In this document: in pieces, positions 15,904 through 24,644 of the stretch
How the letters are laid out: every line of letters starts with the position of its first letter
Numbering within the stretch: the stretch's first letter is position 1
Source of the DNA: Halodesulfovibrio aestuarii
GTDB taxonomy: Bacteria; Desulfobacterota; Desulfovibrionia; Desulfovibrionales; Desulfovibrionaceae
DNA length: 64,000 nucleotides
NCBI RefSeq assembly: GCF_050571805.1
Contig: NZ_CP192219.1
Direction: 5' to 3' (one strand)
Program-made: the position numbers and the translations under genes
Notes under the pieces: model-generated
The model's input: the letters and a program-made list of their open reading frames with translations, nothing else
What the model was told of the DNA's origin: nothing
Database searches by the model: none

Positions 15904-18159
15904 ATGATGGAAAATAAATTTGGCGCACAGCGCCTTACCGCCACTATTGGCGGCAAAGAAATTACTTTTGAGACCGGTCGCCTTGCTAATCAAGCTGATG
16001 GCTCAATCTGGATTCAGTGCGGTGGCACAGTAGTTCTCGTAACAGCTTGTACCCAGCCAACTGACCGTGATCTTGGCTTCTTCCCGCTTACCGTTGAGTA
16101 CACAGAAAAAATGTACGCAGCAGGTCGCATTCCCGGCTCTTTCTTCCGCCGTGAAATGGGTCGTCCATCCGAACGTGAAACCCTTTGCGCTCGTGTAATT
16201 GACCGCCCTATCCGTCCAATGTTCCCTAAAGGGTTCCGCGACGAAGTGCAGATTCTTGCAAACGTTATCTCTTCTGACCAGCTCAATGAGTCTGACGTTC
16301 TTGCTCTTACTGGTGCTTCTGCTGCTCTCAGCATCTCTTCTGTTCCTTTCAATGGTCCTATTGCCGGTGCACGTGTTTGTCGCGTCGGTGGCGAGTTCGT
16401 ACTGAACCCGACTGTTAAAGAACAGGAAGGCGCTGACCTTAACCTCGTATTCGCAGCATCCCGCGACGCTGTTGTAATGGTAGAAGGCGAAGCTAACTTC
16501 GTACCGGAAACTGTTATCGCAGAAGCTCTTGACTGGGGTCACAAAGAAATCACTCCTCTCTTCGACGTTCAGGACAAACTCCGTGAACTTTGTGGTAAAG
16601 AGAAAATTGAATTTGTAGCACCAGTTCCTAACGAAGAGTTGAAAGCTCGCGTTGAAGAACTCGCAATGGAAGACCTTAAAGCAGCCCTTCAGGTCGCTGA
16701 CAAAATGGAACGCAAAGTTGCTCGCAAAGCTGTAAAAGTTAAGGTTATGGAAGCTCTTTCTGCTGAACCACAGTATGAAGAAGATCCATCACCGCTTTCA
16801 GAAGTTGGCGAAATTCTCGGCGCTCTTGAAAAAACTATTGTACGTACTCGTATCCACAAAGAAGGCCTGCGTATCGACGGTCGCGACGTAAAAACAGTAC
16901 GTCCGATTATTGTTGAAACAGGCGTCCTTCCACGTGCTCACGGTTCTTCTATTTTTGCACGCGGCGAAACCAAGTCCATGGTTGTTACAACTCTTGGTTC
17001 CACCACAGATGAGCAGCGCATGGACTCCCTTATGGGTGACGTAACCAAGCGCTTTATGCTCCATTACAACTTCGCACCGTACTGCGTTGGCGAAGTTAAA
17101 ATGGTTCGCGTATCACGCCGCGAAATCGGTCACGGTGCATTAGCAGAAAGAGCTCTGCGTCCAATCCTTCCTGCAAGCGAAGACTTCCCGTTCACGGTTC
17201 GTGTCGTTTCTGAAACAATGGAATCCAACGGTTCTTCTTCAATGGCGGCGGTGACTGGCGGCTGCATGTCCCTTATGGACGCAGGTGTACCAGTTAAAGC
17301 TCCTGTTGCAGGTATCGCAATGGGCCTTATCAAAGAAGGCGACGACTACATCGTTCTTACCGATATTCTCGGTGACGAAGATGCACTCGGCGATATGGAC
17401 TTCAAAATTGCCGGTACCGCTGAAGGCATTACCGCAGTTCAGATGGACATCAAAATCTCCGGTATCCCTTCTGACGTAATGGTACGTGCTCTTGATCAGG
17501 CTCGTGAAGCTCGTCTGCACATTCTTGATGAAATGGCAAAAGAACTTCCTTCCTCCCGTGAAGAGCTCTCCAAATACGCTCCGCAGATTGCGACCGTTGA
17601 AGTTAACCCGGATGTTATTCGCGTTATCATCGGCCCTGGTGGTAAAAACATCAAAGCTATTACCGCTGCAACCGATGCTTCTATCGACATTGAAGACAGC
17701 GGCAAAGTAACCATCTTCGCACCTACGCTCGAATCCCTTGAGCAGGCTCGTGAAATGGTTCAGTACTACGACCAGCGTGCAGAGCTTGGCAAAGATTACA
17801 TGGGCAAAGTTAAGAAAATTCTTGAGATCGGTGCGATTGTTGAGATTCTTCCTAACGTGGAAGCTCTTGTACATATCTCCCAGCTCGATATCGCTCGTGT
17901 TGAAAAAGTAGAAGATCTCGTATCCCTCGGTGAGGACATGAAAGTTAAGGTTATCGAAATCAACGATGGCCGAGTTCGTGCTTCCCGCAAAGCAGTTCTT
18001 CTCGAAGCTCAAGGTACTCCTTGGACTCCGGAATCCACAGCGCGTCCACAGCGTCGTCCTGCTGGCCGTGATGATCGCCGTGGCGGTGGTCGTGATGACC
18101 GTCGTAGTGGTGGTCGTCGTGATGATCGTCGTGATGATCGTCGTGGTGGCCGTCGCTAG
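15904..18159 (+). CDS. pnp: Polyribonucleotide nucleotidyltransferase (PNPase)
   Basis: Phosphate-dependent 3'-5' exoribonuclease, a trimer of the degradosome. The 751-aa frame starts on two adjacent ATGs; the second (15907) has better spacing to GAGGA. It has two RNase PH domains (about 1-140 and 310-540, with the FFRREMGRPSERE and SFGTTTD-like segments), a helical linker, a KH domain (VIIGPGGKNIKAI, about 573) and an S1 domain (about 620-690). An unusual tail of repeated Arg-Asp-Asp-Arg and Gly-Gly units (last ~35 residues) is strongly charged and probably RNA-binding or disordered. Confidence 0.97.
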   Translation: MMENKFGAQRLTATIGGKEITFETGRLANQADGSIWIQCGGTVVLVTACTQPTDRDLGFFPLTVEYTEKMYAAGRIPGSFFRREMGRPSERETLCARVIDRPIRPMFPKGFRDEVQILANVISSDQLNESDVLALTGASAALSISSVPFNGPIAGARVCRVGGEFVLNPTVKEQEGADLNLVFAASRDAVVMVEGEANFVPETVIAEALDWGHKEITPLFDVQDKLRELCGKEKIEFVAPVPNEELKARVEELAMEDLKAALQVADKMERKVARKAVKVKVMEALSAEPQYEEDPSPLSEVGEILGALEKTIVRTRIHKEGLRIDGRDVKTVRPIIVETGVLPRAHGSSIFARGETKSMVVTTLGSTTDEQRMDSLMGDVTKRFMLHYNFAPYCVGEVKMVRVSRREIGHGALAERALRPILPASEDFPFTVRVVSETMESNGSSSMAAVTGGCMSLMDAGVPVKAPVAGIAMGLIKEGDDYIVLTDILGDEDALGDMDFKIAGTAEGITAVQMDIKISGIPSDVMVRALDQAREARLHILDEMAKELPSSREELSKYAPQIATVEVNPDVIRVIIGPGGKNIKAITAATDASIDIEDSGKVTIFAPTLESLEQAREMVQYYDQRAELGKDYMGKVKKILEIGAIVEILPNVEALVHISQLDIARVEKVEDLVSLGEDMKVKVIEINDGRVRASRKAVLLEAQGTPWTPESTARPQRRPAGRDDRRGGGRDDRRSGGRRDDRRDDRRGGRR

Positions 18160-18171
18160 TAAGTGACTTTA

Positions 18172-18207
18172 AAAAAGAGCGGAAGCATCGCTTTCGCTCT
18201 TTTTTTA
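18172..18207 (+). terminator. Rho-independent terminator after pnp
   Basis: AAAGAGCGGAAGC (18174-18186) pairs with GCTTTCGCTCTTT (18190-18202, one G-T pair) around a three-base loop, followed by a seven-T run. It ends the translation superoperon. Confidence 0.92.
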
Positions 18208-18397
18208 TACCCCCACGCCATGCAACCTCACTCACGGCTCACACAAAGAACATGGAATTCCCCGCCTTGTTCGGTCTGTCTGCCTGACGTCACAGGCGTA
18301 TTACATATGCGAAAATTATTCGCCAAAAGCGCCGAGATTGCATGAACTGTAATTTATTTTAAGCATAATAAAATATATTTTGAATCAGCAAATCCAA

Positions 18398-18427
18398 TTG
18401 ACATAAACCATATCTGATAGATAACAT
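18398..18427 (+). promoter_or_regulatory. Candidate sigma70-type promoter
   Basis: TTGACA (18398-18403), 18-base spacer, TAACAT (18422-18427). It fits transcription of the 76-aa gene at 18523 with a leader of about 90 bases. It overlaps the left arm of a long inverted repeat. Confidence 0.5.
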
Positions 18428-18468
18428 AACTTTTCCCTGATGTTCATAGGGGGGAGAACATCTATCAG
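18414..18468 (+). repeat. Nested inverted repeats over promoter and leader
   Basis: CTGATAGAT (18414-18422) and ATCTATCAG (18460-18468) are perfect nine-base arms. Inside, GATGTTC (18439-18445) and GAACATC (18456-18462) form a second hairpin sharing the ATC with the outer arm, so the two structures exclude each other in part. The loop holds a run of six G. A similar G-run hairpin (CTGTTTCC ... GGAAAACAG) follows near 18486-18506. Confidence 0.5.
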
Positions 18469-18522
18469 AGTTCAGATTCAACGTACTGTTTCCGGGGGGA
18501 AAACAGCAAGAGAAGAGTAATT

Positions 18523-18753
18523 ATGTACAGAGTGGATCACCTCCAGGCTCGGCATTTTGAGACGATGCAGCAGCTTTCAAAGGATCAGGAAAAAAGTGCT
18601 CGTAAACTACAATATCAATTAGACCAGATTGATGAGGCTTTTAATGAGTTGAATGAGACGCTTACGACAAGTTTTTTCGATGCTACCCCAGCACATGTCA
18701 AACCCCCTCGTATCGGCGGATTTTTCTCACACATAAAAGGGTTATTCCTTTAA
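18523..18753 (+). CDS. Small helical protein of unknown function
   Basis: Open frame of 76 aa with a purine-rich ribosome binding site (AGAGAAGAG) eight bases before the ATG, a plausible promoter upstream and a hairpin terminator downstream. Residues 5-50 are rich in Gln, Glu, Lys and Leu and look helical, possibly coiled-coil. The C-terminus is a short hydrophobic/basic segment (GGFFSHIKGLFL) that could be amphipathic. I do not recognise a family. No neighbouring gene on the same strand gives functional context. Confidence 0.6.
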   Translation: MYRVDHLQARHFETMQQLSKDQEKSARKLQYQLDQIDEAFNELNETLTTSFFDATPAHVKPPRIGGFFSHIKGLFL

Positions 18754-18825
18754 TTTTCGCTGCTGCTTTTCAGGCGGATTTTTTTCTAGCAGTCAGCAGA
18801 AAACCAAAATTTACTTATACATAAG

Positions 18826-18856
18826 AACATCCCGCCCGTACAACGGGCAGGATGTT
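18826..18856. terminator. Bidirectional hairpin terminator
   Basis: AACATCC and GGATGTT with inner GCCCG/CGGGC (18834-18838, 18844-18848) form a 12-pair stem with one C-A mismatch. T-rich sequence lies on both sides. It separates the convergent 76-aa gene and the lipoprotein genes. Confidence 0.75.
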
Positions 18857-18902
18857 TCCTATTTTCTATCCAGCATATTTTTGCGTTAAAAACGTCAACA
18901 GA

Positions 18903-19484
18903 CTAGCGTGCCATAAAGTCGTCCATCTCAAGGGTATATAGTTCTTTCGCCTGCGGCGCAGGTGGATTTCCACTTACGGCATCCGGCGTCATGACAAGCA
19001 CTCGTGCCACAAGCTTACGCCCTATCAGTCTATCATACATTTCCATTTTATATCCCGAAGCTAGCTGGTGTCCCATCTTCTTAATATAGTCAGCATAACG
19101 ACGGTATTCAAGGCTCGTGTTATTGGGATCAAGCTGATACGTATTTTTGCGCCAGCTGCTACCCCATTTGGAAACACCAGTCCCTACCAGCGGACGGAAA
19201 AAATATCTATCACCCGTCACCCGCATAACCTGCGAAAGAATATACGCTTCACCATCACCAAATACCGTTGTATTAAACGTTTGGTATGGGAACGCTCCAC
19301 TCTCCCAAACAGTCGGCAAGACACTAACACTAACACTGCCTATTTTCTCAAACCCTTGAGGCAACTTAAGCTGTGAAGTACCATAAACCGTATACATACG
19401 GGTCTGCGGATTATATCGGGCACCGCAGCCGACAATTATCAACAGCACTACCATCAAAATACAAACCTTAGAGATTTTTCTCAT
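18903..19484 (-). CDS. Putative lipoprotein, paralogue 3 of 3
   Basis: Protein of 193 aa using the ATG at 19484, which has GAGGT upstream; a longer frame to 19529 lacks a site. The N-terminus is a lipoprotein signal ending in LIIVGC, so it should be lipid-anchored. The rest matches the two following paralogues: a YG start, G-S-V-S-V-S-LP, Y-FRPLVG, KWGSSWRK, RRYADYIKKMG and VARVLVMTP. I do not recognise a function; a Desulfovibrio-type family of unknown function is likely. Last gene of the three-gene minus-strand array. Confidence 0.8.
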   Translation of the reverse strand: MRKISKVCILMVVLLIIVGCGARYNPQTRMYTVYGTSQLKLPQGFEKIGSVSVSVLPTVWESGAFPYQTFNTTVFGDGEAYILSQVMRVTGDRYFFRPLVGTGVSKWGSSWRKNTYQLDPNNTSLEYRRYADYIKKMGHQLASGYKMEMYDRLIGRKLVARVLVMTPDAVSGNPPAPQAKELYTLEMDDFMAR

Positions 19485-19535
19485 TGCGCACCTCACATCG
19501 CTTTCCTCAGAATAGTTTTCCATTATCAAAAAACA

Positions 19536-20180
19536 CTATGGAATTACATCACACTTTATTTCGTTTTTCTTAACAGTCTCATATGACACAAGCGGATACA
19601 GCTGATTAAATTGCGGTATAGAAGCACTAGCCCCTGTCGAAGGAGTAAACTCCAATACCCGTGCGATAATACGACCTGAAAAACGCTTTGCATATACTGT
19701 CACTGCAAATGATTCAGGAAGCGACTGTCCCTGTTGTTTTATGTACTCAATATACTGCCTATATTCATTATTATCTGTATTCACCGGTACTGTAAATGAT
19801 GTACGCTGCCAACTGTTTCCCCAACGTTCCGCTGTTTCATTTGCCAACGGCTCAAAATAATAAATATCAGTCCCAAGCTGTGTCCACTGTGTCAGATAGT
19901 ATGTACCGTCATTTTCATACACCGTTGTCGACAAATACTGAGGAAGAGACATACCCGGAATGGTTATCGCCGGGCTCCACGACACTTCAACGGTACCAAG
20001 CTTGGTAAACGATGAAGACAGATTAATAAAAATATACCCATAGACAACCTCCCGCCTTTCCTGAACATCTTCACCAAACATAGCATCATCACCAAACATA
20101 GACGGAAGCATTTTGGAGCAGCCCACTATGGCTGCACAGCAAATCAGGAACCAAAATAGTCCTCTCTGTAGTCGTTTCAT
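19536..20180 (-). CDS. Putative lipoprotein, paralogue 2 of 3
   Basis: Protein of 214 aa with a signal ending AAIVGC, hence a predicted lipoprotein. AAGGAG lies upstream of the ATG. It shares the common core with its neighbours: LGTVEVSW, YYFEPLAN, RWGNSWQR, EYRQYIEYIKQQG and ARVLEFTPS. It is the most divergent of the three. A hairpin with a T-tract lies between it and paralogue 1, so it may be read at a lower level or from its own promoter. Function unknown. Confidence 0.8.
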   Translation of the reverse strand: MKRLQRGLFWFLICCAAIVGCSKMLPSMFGDDAMFGEDVQERREVVYGYIFINLSSSFTKLGTVEVSWSPAITIPGMSLPQYLSTTVYENDGTYYLTQWTQLGTDIYYFEPLANETAERWGNSWQRTSFTVPVNTDNNEYRQYIEYIKQQGQSLPESFAVTVYAKRFSGRIIARVLEFTPSTGASASIPQFNQLYPLVSYETVKKNEIKCDVIP

Positions 20181-20195
20181 GCCTGTGATACTCCT

Positions 20196-20234
20196 TAAAA
20201 AAAGAATGCCCTCGAAGTATACTCCGAGGGCATT
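20196..20234 (-). terminator. Hairpin between lipoprotein paralogues
   Basis: AATGCCCTCG (20205-20214) and CGAGGGCATT (20225-20234) form a ten-pair stem. On the minus strand a seven-T run follows; on the plus strand T also follows, so it could work both ways. It lies directly upstream of the paralogue 2 ribosome binding site. Confidence 0.8.
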
Positions 20235-20257
20235 TTTTTCTTATATGATTACATCCG

Positions 20258-20851
20258 CTATGAGTTGTTACCACCAAAGCCATCACCGTACTCGTAGTAC
20301 TGGTATAGATCATTGAAAGAAGGCATTGCGGCCAAGCCACCTGTTGCGGAAGGAGTAAGGCTAATTACCCGGGCAACAACGGCAGGTGTAATTTTTTGGT
20401 CATACATGGTTACTTTGTACAGAGGAGCAAGCTGTCCGCCTTTTTCACGGATGCATGCAAAGTACTTCGCATATTCAGCATCTGTAGTATTTGGTGAAAG
20501 GGTGTAGTCACCTTTTCTCCATGCACTGCCCCACATTTCTGCGGTTGAACCGACCAAAGCTCTGAAGCGGTAGAATTGGTTAGTGAATACCATTTTCTGT
20601 ACAATTACGTAGCTATCACCCATTCCGTAAATTTCAGAACTCCATCGTTGGTACGGGTACATACCTTCAACTGGAATGTTCACCGTATCAGGCAAGACAG
20701 ATACCGTCGTGGTACCAAGCATTGAATAGCCTGTTGGGACTACAGTTTTTGCATTACCGTACACTCGCATCGGCTCGCCAGCCTGAGTTTGAGCGCAGCC
20801 TGCAAGCACCATTAGTGCGATCACAATAAACAAGCAACGTGTTAATTTCAT
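20258..20851 (-). CDS. Putative lipoprotein, paralogue 1 of 3
   Basis: Protein of 197 aa. I choose the ATG at 20851 (MKLTRCLF) with GAGGAA five bases upstream rather than the GTG four codons earlier. The signal peptide ends LMVLAGC, a clear lipobox. The core motifs YGNAKTVVPTGY, FRALVGS, EMWGSAWRKGDY, AKYFACIREKGG and VVARVISLTPSA match the two downstream paralogues. First gene of the array. The tail is Gly/Asn-rich (DGFGGNNS). Function unknown. Confidence 0.82.
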   Translation of the reverse strand: MKLTRCLFIVIALMVLAGCAQTQAGEPMRVYGNAKTVVPTGYSMLGTTTVSVLPDTVNIPVEGMYPYQRWSSEIYGMGDSYVIVQKMVFTNQFYRFRALVGSTAEMWGSAWRKGDYTLSPNTTDAEYAKYFACIREKGGQLAPLYKVTMYDQKITPAVVARVISLTPSATGGLAAMPSFNDLYQYYEYGDGFGGNNS

Positions 20852-21335
20852 AGTATTCCTCACTAGAGTTATGTGAATATACTGTAAAACAAGAATAATA
20901 CTTATAATACTTTGCCAAGGGACTCTGCTCTTTTCAGCATCCCAACAATAGCTGATAGCGAATCTATTGCCATAATATTTTCAAATAACATCATTCTTTA
21001 TAACAAGTTACTACACTTCTAGCTTGTTCATTTTTTTATAAGCAGAAAGAAATAGTTTTCAACCGTCCAACAAGTGTTATTGTTTTTATATTTGATGTTG
21101 TTACATATTGTTATTCCATTATATCAAACACACAACAGTTCTTATTCCACTCACTCGCCATTATTTCTCGCACTACTCACCATTTTACAATAAGCTTTTC
21201 CTGCAAATAATCCGTTACTACATGAAATTACTGCACCATACAACATTGCAACGTAATATTGAAAGAAACTTGGAGCTGCACGCTTTCTTTTACTGATCGA
21301 AAAGCAACATCTCCCCTTATCGCTAAGTATCAAAG
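20852..21335. other. AT-rich intergenic region
   Basis: About 480 bases with no supported gene. It should hold the minus-strand promoter of the lipoprotein array; TTGGCA and TATTAT-like hexamers occur near 20905-20925 (minus) but not at good spacing. Short frames here are low in coding character. Confidence 0.5.
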
Positions 21336-21387
21336 CAAAAAAGCGCGATATCTCTCCACAGTATTCTGTAAAGATATATCACGCTTT
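21336..21387 (-). terminator. Terminator of the helical-protein pair
   Basis: AAGCGCGATAT (21341-21351) pairs with ATATCACGCTT (21376-21386) with one G-T pair; on the minus strand TTTTTT follows. It lies about 90 bases beyond the stop of the 117-aa gene. Confidence 0.75.
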
Positions 21388-21476
21388 CAACGTATTATCT
21401 GGACGCTGCCGCCCGGAAATATATACTTTAGGTCATCAGCAATATGCAGCAGTGCGTATGCAACAGCACACAGCCA

Positions 21477-21830
21477 CTACCCTTGCCTGTCCAAACAATT
21501 GGAAATAGAACTACCCGGTGTTGTTACCGATTTTTGGTAACCACGGTAACCTGATGACTTCTTCTTGCTTGCCATAAGTTGAGATTTTAATGAGGCGTGT
21601 AGCTTTTTAAGCTCATTTGTCAGCAAAACTTGAACATTCTGCATTTTCAAAAGCTTTTTACGCAATTCATCCTCAATATCGCTTGTTCGCATAGCCCACG
21701 CCTCAGAAATAAGACGCTCACGCTCCACAGCGGCCTCATCAGCAACATCCATGTCACCATTTTTCAAGGCTTCCAGTTCTCGCTCTCCAATCCGGAAAGC
21801 TTCATCAAGCAATGTAAGGCTGTTTGCCAT
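21477..21830 (-). CDS. Helical protein of unknown function
   Basis: Protein of 117 aa from the ATG at 21830 (MANSLTLLDEAF), chosen because GAGGA precedes it; the longer frame would overlap the upstream gene more. The first 90 residues are alternating Leu and charged residues with LEALKNGDMDVADEAAVERERLI, a pattern like FlgN/FliT flagellar chaperones. The tail is Ser/Lys-rich. A flagellar chaperone is only a guess; no other flagellar gene lies nearby. It starts five bases after the upstream 200-aa gene ends, so they form one unit. Confidence 0.6.
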   Translation of the reverse strand: MANSLTLLDEAFRIGERELEALKNGDMDVADEAAVERERLISEAWAMRTSDIEDELRKKLLKMQNVQVLLTNELKKLHASLKSQLMASKKKSSGYRGYQKSVTTPGSSISNCLDRQG

Positions 21831-21834
21831 ACCT

Positions 21835-22437
21835 TTATTCCTCGCAAACATTCTCCAGCTTCCCACGCAGAATAGCGACTACGCTTTTCCAGCGGGAAAC
21901 GGCTGTTGCAAAATCACCATCAAGAATCTCAGCAAGGGCATGCCAATCTTCTTTACTGGTAGACTCTCCCATACTTTCAAACTGAGCAGAAACTTCTTCA
22001 ACCGTTTTTTCAAACAATTCTTCTTTTTCATGCACGTATTCATCACGAAGCACAGCAAGCATGCCCATAAAATCGTGCAGTACGTTCAACAACTCAGTAA
22101 ATAACGCGAGAGCCTCAGCTTCCTGACCATTGCGGAACATACCGGCAATATGATGGGAGCTGTTTTCCATAAGAGAAACTACTTTATCAAGTTCTGCAAC
22201 AATCCCGAGAGCAAATTCGTTCATAGGAACGCTTTTGATCTCAACACGCTTAAATGAACTGGTTTCTACCTGACCAGCCTGATTGGGATATTCTTCTTGA
22301 AACTGAGTCTCATCAACGAGCACATCAGTAACAATCCTATCCTCAAGCTCGTCTTCCATAACCTTGACGAGCAATTCCTCAAGGTTTGAAAAAGCGTTCA
22401 CATTGTAATCTGCTGCATTACCGTCAATAACAATCAT
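21835..22437 (-). CDS. Acidic helical protein of unknown function
   Basis: Protein of 200 aa with AGGAGG eight bases before the ATG. The composition is acidic with long helices (about 75-130 and 140-195). No catalytic motif or signal is visible. The first 45 residues look like an acidic/hydrophobic domain, followed by a Gln/Glu linker. It is co-transcribed with the 117-aa gene. The pair might be related to flagellar or surface functions, but I do not recognise either. Confidence 0.65.
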   Translation of the reverse strand: MIVIDGNAADYNVNAFSNLEELLVKVMEDELEDRIVTDVLVDETQFQEEYPNQAGQVETSSFKRVEIKSVPMNEFALGIVAELDKVVSLMENSSHHIAGMFRNGQEAEALALFTELLNVLHDFMGMLAVLRDEYVHEKEELFEKTVEEVSAQFESMGESTSKEDWHALAEILDGDFATAVSRWKSVVAILRGKLENVCEE

Positions 22438-23171
22438 TATTGAGCCTCCTGATGCCTGATAAGGCGAAATTTTCCGTCACATTCAGCAATACAATTTCTA
22501 TGCCACGCATATTGTAATAGAATTTACGAGCCCAATTTGTTTCTTTTCACCAGTCATCGCACCCACCATACTAACAACATAACTATCTAGTTTAAAAAAC
22601 TTTTTTTTACATAAAGCAATTACATAGCCTTCTTCTTCCCCTACACCAGCTGTTCTTCATATTTTATACAACACCATGCAACTTGTACCTTTCAGTCAAG
22701 TTACTGACGTAACTCCTAGATAGTGTTTTGACATAAAAAAAGCGTACCCCAAGTAACAAAAATTTTACGCCGTTCCGTCTCATTATAAAGACCAAACTAA
22801 CTATTGTATTGGGTAAGTTCACATAGCCCTAGATTCATCAAGCCTCATTGCTCCCATTTTATTCAAAGTTAAGACTGATAAAACATTTTTATCCTCACAT
22901 CACGCTTCTGACTCACTTTGCCTTCAAAACTGGTGAGTATTTCTTCTAACTATAATTTTAACGTAACAACCATGAGGATTTACTTGCTTTCGCGTAACAA
23001 GATGCTTAAAGCCATTTGAAAGCTATTTTCATCGCATTCTATAAGCAATGTAACGGCTCCGGTACTGATAATACGAAAAAATGGAGCGCAAGTTCTGCTA
23101 TTACCAGTTCCGCATCCAACCACATCTTACTGCGTGCACAAATCGCCCAACGTAAATAAAGGTTCAAAAAA
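22438..23171. other. Long intergenic region before the malic enzyme gene
   Basis: About 730 AT-rich bases without a supported gene. It contains a small hairpin (GTTAC/GTAAC, 22700-22713). It must hold divergent promoters for the malic enzyme gene (plus) and the helical-protein pair (minus). An overlapping plus frame at 23134 is a shadow of the malic enzyme gene. Confidence 0.5.
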
Positions 23172-24491
23172 ATGGCGTTATTCACAAAAGAAGAAGCGCT
23201 GGAGTACCACAACGCTCCTCGCTGCGGTAAAGTTGAAGTTGTTCCAGTTAAACCATGCGGTTCACAAAAAGACCTCTCTCTTGCCTACTCTCCGGGTGTT
23301 GCAGAAGCATGTAAAGAAATTCATGCCGCTCCGGAAACTGCTGCTCTGTACACCAACCGCTCGAACCTTGTCGGCGTAATCACAGACGGCACCGCTGTGC
23401 TCGGTCTTGGCAATATCGGCCCATTAGCAGCAAAGCCTGTTATGGAAGGTAAAGGCGTTCTGTTTAAAACGTTCGCAGATATTGACGTGTTCGACATCAA
23501 CCTCGACATCAAGGATGCAGACCAATTTATTGCCGCAGTAAAGGCAATGGAACCAACTTTCGGTGGTATCAACCTTGAGGACATCAAAGCTCCTGAGTGC
23601 TTCTATATTGAAGAAACACTCAAACGCGAGATGGATATCCCTGTATTCCACGATGACCAGCACGGCACCGCTGTTATCTCCGGAGCAGCGATCATTAATG
23701 CTTGTGAGATTACCAATCGCGACATTAAAAAACTCAAAGTTGTCGTTGTAGGTGCAGGTGCAGCAGGTATCGCATGCTCCAAGTTCTACGTTGAACTCGG
23801 TGTTAAACGTGAAAACATCTTTATGTTCGACTCCCGTGGTCTCATCCACACTGGTCGCGAAGGACTCAACAAGTACAAAGCTGAGTTTGCGCAGGACAAA
23901 GACTGCGGTTCGCTCGCAGAAGTCCTTAAAGGTGCAGACTGCTTCCTCGGTCTTTCCGCGAAGGACTTGCTCTCCAAAGATATGGTTGCTTCCATGGCAG
24001 ACAATCCAATCATCTTTGCAATGGCAAACCCTGATCCGGAAATCCCATACCCTGATGCAAAAGAGGCGTCTCCTCACTGCATTATGGGCACAGGACGCTC
24101 TGACTTCCCGAACCAGATTAACAACGTTTCCGGCTTCCCGTACATCTTCCGTGGTGCGCTGGACACATGTGCTACCGAAATCAACGAAGCAATGAAAATT
24201 GCTGCTGCATCAGCCCTTGCTAAGCTTGCAAAAGAACCGGTACCGCAATCCATTTGCGAAGCATACGGCGTTGAGTCTCTGGAATTCGGCACAGATTACG
24301 TTATTCCTAAACCACTTGATCCACGCATTCTTGAGTGGGTCGTGCCAGAAGTTGCCAAAGCTGCAATGGAAACAGGTGTAGCACGTCTGAACATTGATGA
24401 TTTTGATGCATACAAAAACGAACTCACAGCACGCTTAGAAGCTTCTCACAAACGCGTTAATGCTTTTGTAGCAAGCTATTATTCCAAGTAA
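23172..24491 (+). CDS. NAD(P)-dependent malic enzyme (oxaloacetate-decarboxylating)
   Basis: Converts malate to pyruvate and CO2 with reduction of NAD(P). The 439 aa fit the short bacterial type without a phosphotransacetylase domain. The N-terminal malic domain shows SLAYSPGVAEACKEI with the catalytic Tyr, GNIGPLAAKPVMEGKGVLFK with the catalytic Lys, and the metal ligands in NLEDIKAPECFYIEE and FHDDQHGTAVI. The Rossmann domain has VVVGAGAAGIACSKF. The ATG is preceded by AAAGG. It is a single-gene unit with its own terminator and a long upstream region. Confidence 0.95.
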   Translation: MALFTKEEALEYHNAPRCGKVEVVPVKPCGSQKDLSLAYSPGVAEACKEIHAAPETAALYTNRSNLVGVITDGTAVLGLGNIGPLAAKPVMEGKGVLFKTFADIDVFDINLDIKDADQFIAAVKAMEPTFGGINLEDIKAPECFYIEETLKREMDIPVFHDDQHGTAVISGAAIINACEITNRDIKKLKVVVVGAGAAGIACSKFYVELGVKRENIFMFDSRGLIHTGREGLNKYKAEFAQDKDCGSLAEVLKGADCFLGLSAKDLLSKDMVASMADNPIIFAMANPDPEIPYPDAKEASPHCIMGTGRSDFPNQINNVSGFPYIFRGALDTCATEINEAMKIAAASALAKLAKEPVPQSICEAYGVESLEFGTDYVIPKPLDPRILEWVVPEVAKAAMETGVARLNIDDFDAYKNELTARLEASHKRVNAFVASYYSK

Positions 24492-24553
24492 GATTACGAT
24501 CGCATCTGGACTCCGGACAGTTCCGGTCTTATATTATCAGATCGACAATAAAA

Positions 24554-24589
24554 GCGGCGCGTCATGCTCTGCATAACGCGCCACTTTTT
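24554..24589 (+). terminator. Terminator after the malic enzyme gene
   Basis: GGCGCGT (24556-24562) with ACGCGCC (24576-24582) and inner ATGC/GCAT form a stem interrupted by one C-A mismatch, followed by TTTTT. Confidence 0.85.
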
Positions 24590-24644
24590 GTATAAAAACT
24601 CATCAACTACCGGACATACCGGACAATCTGCTGTGGAGACAAAC

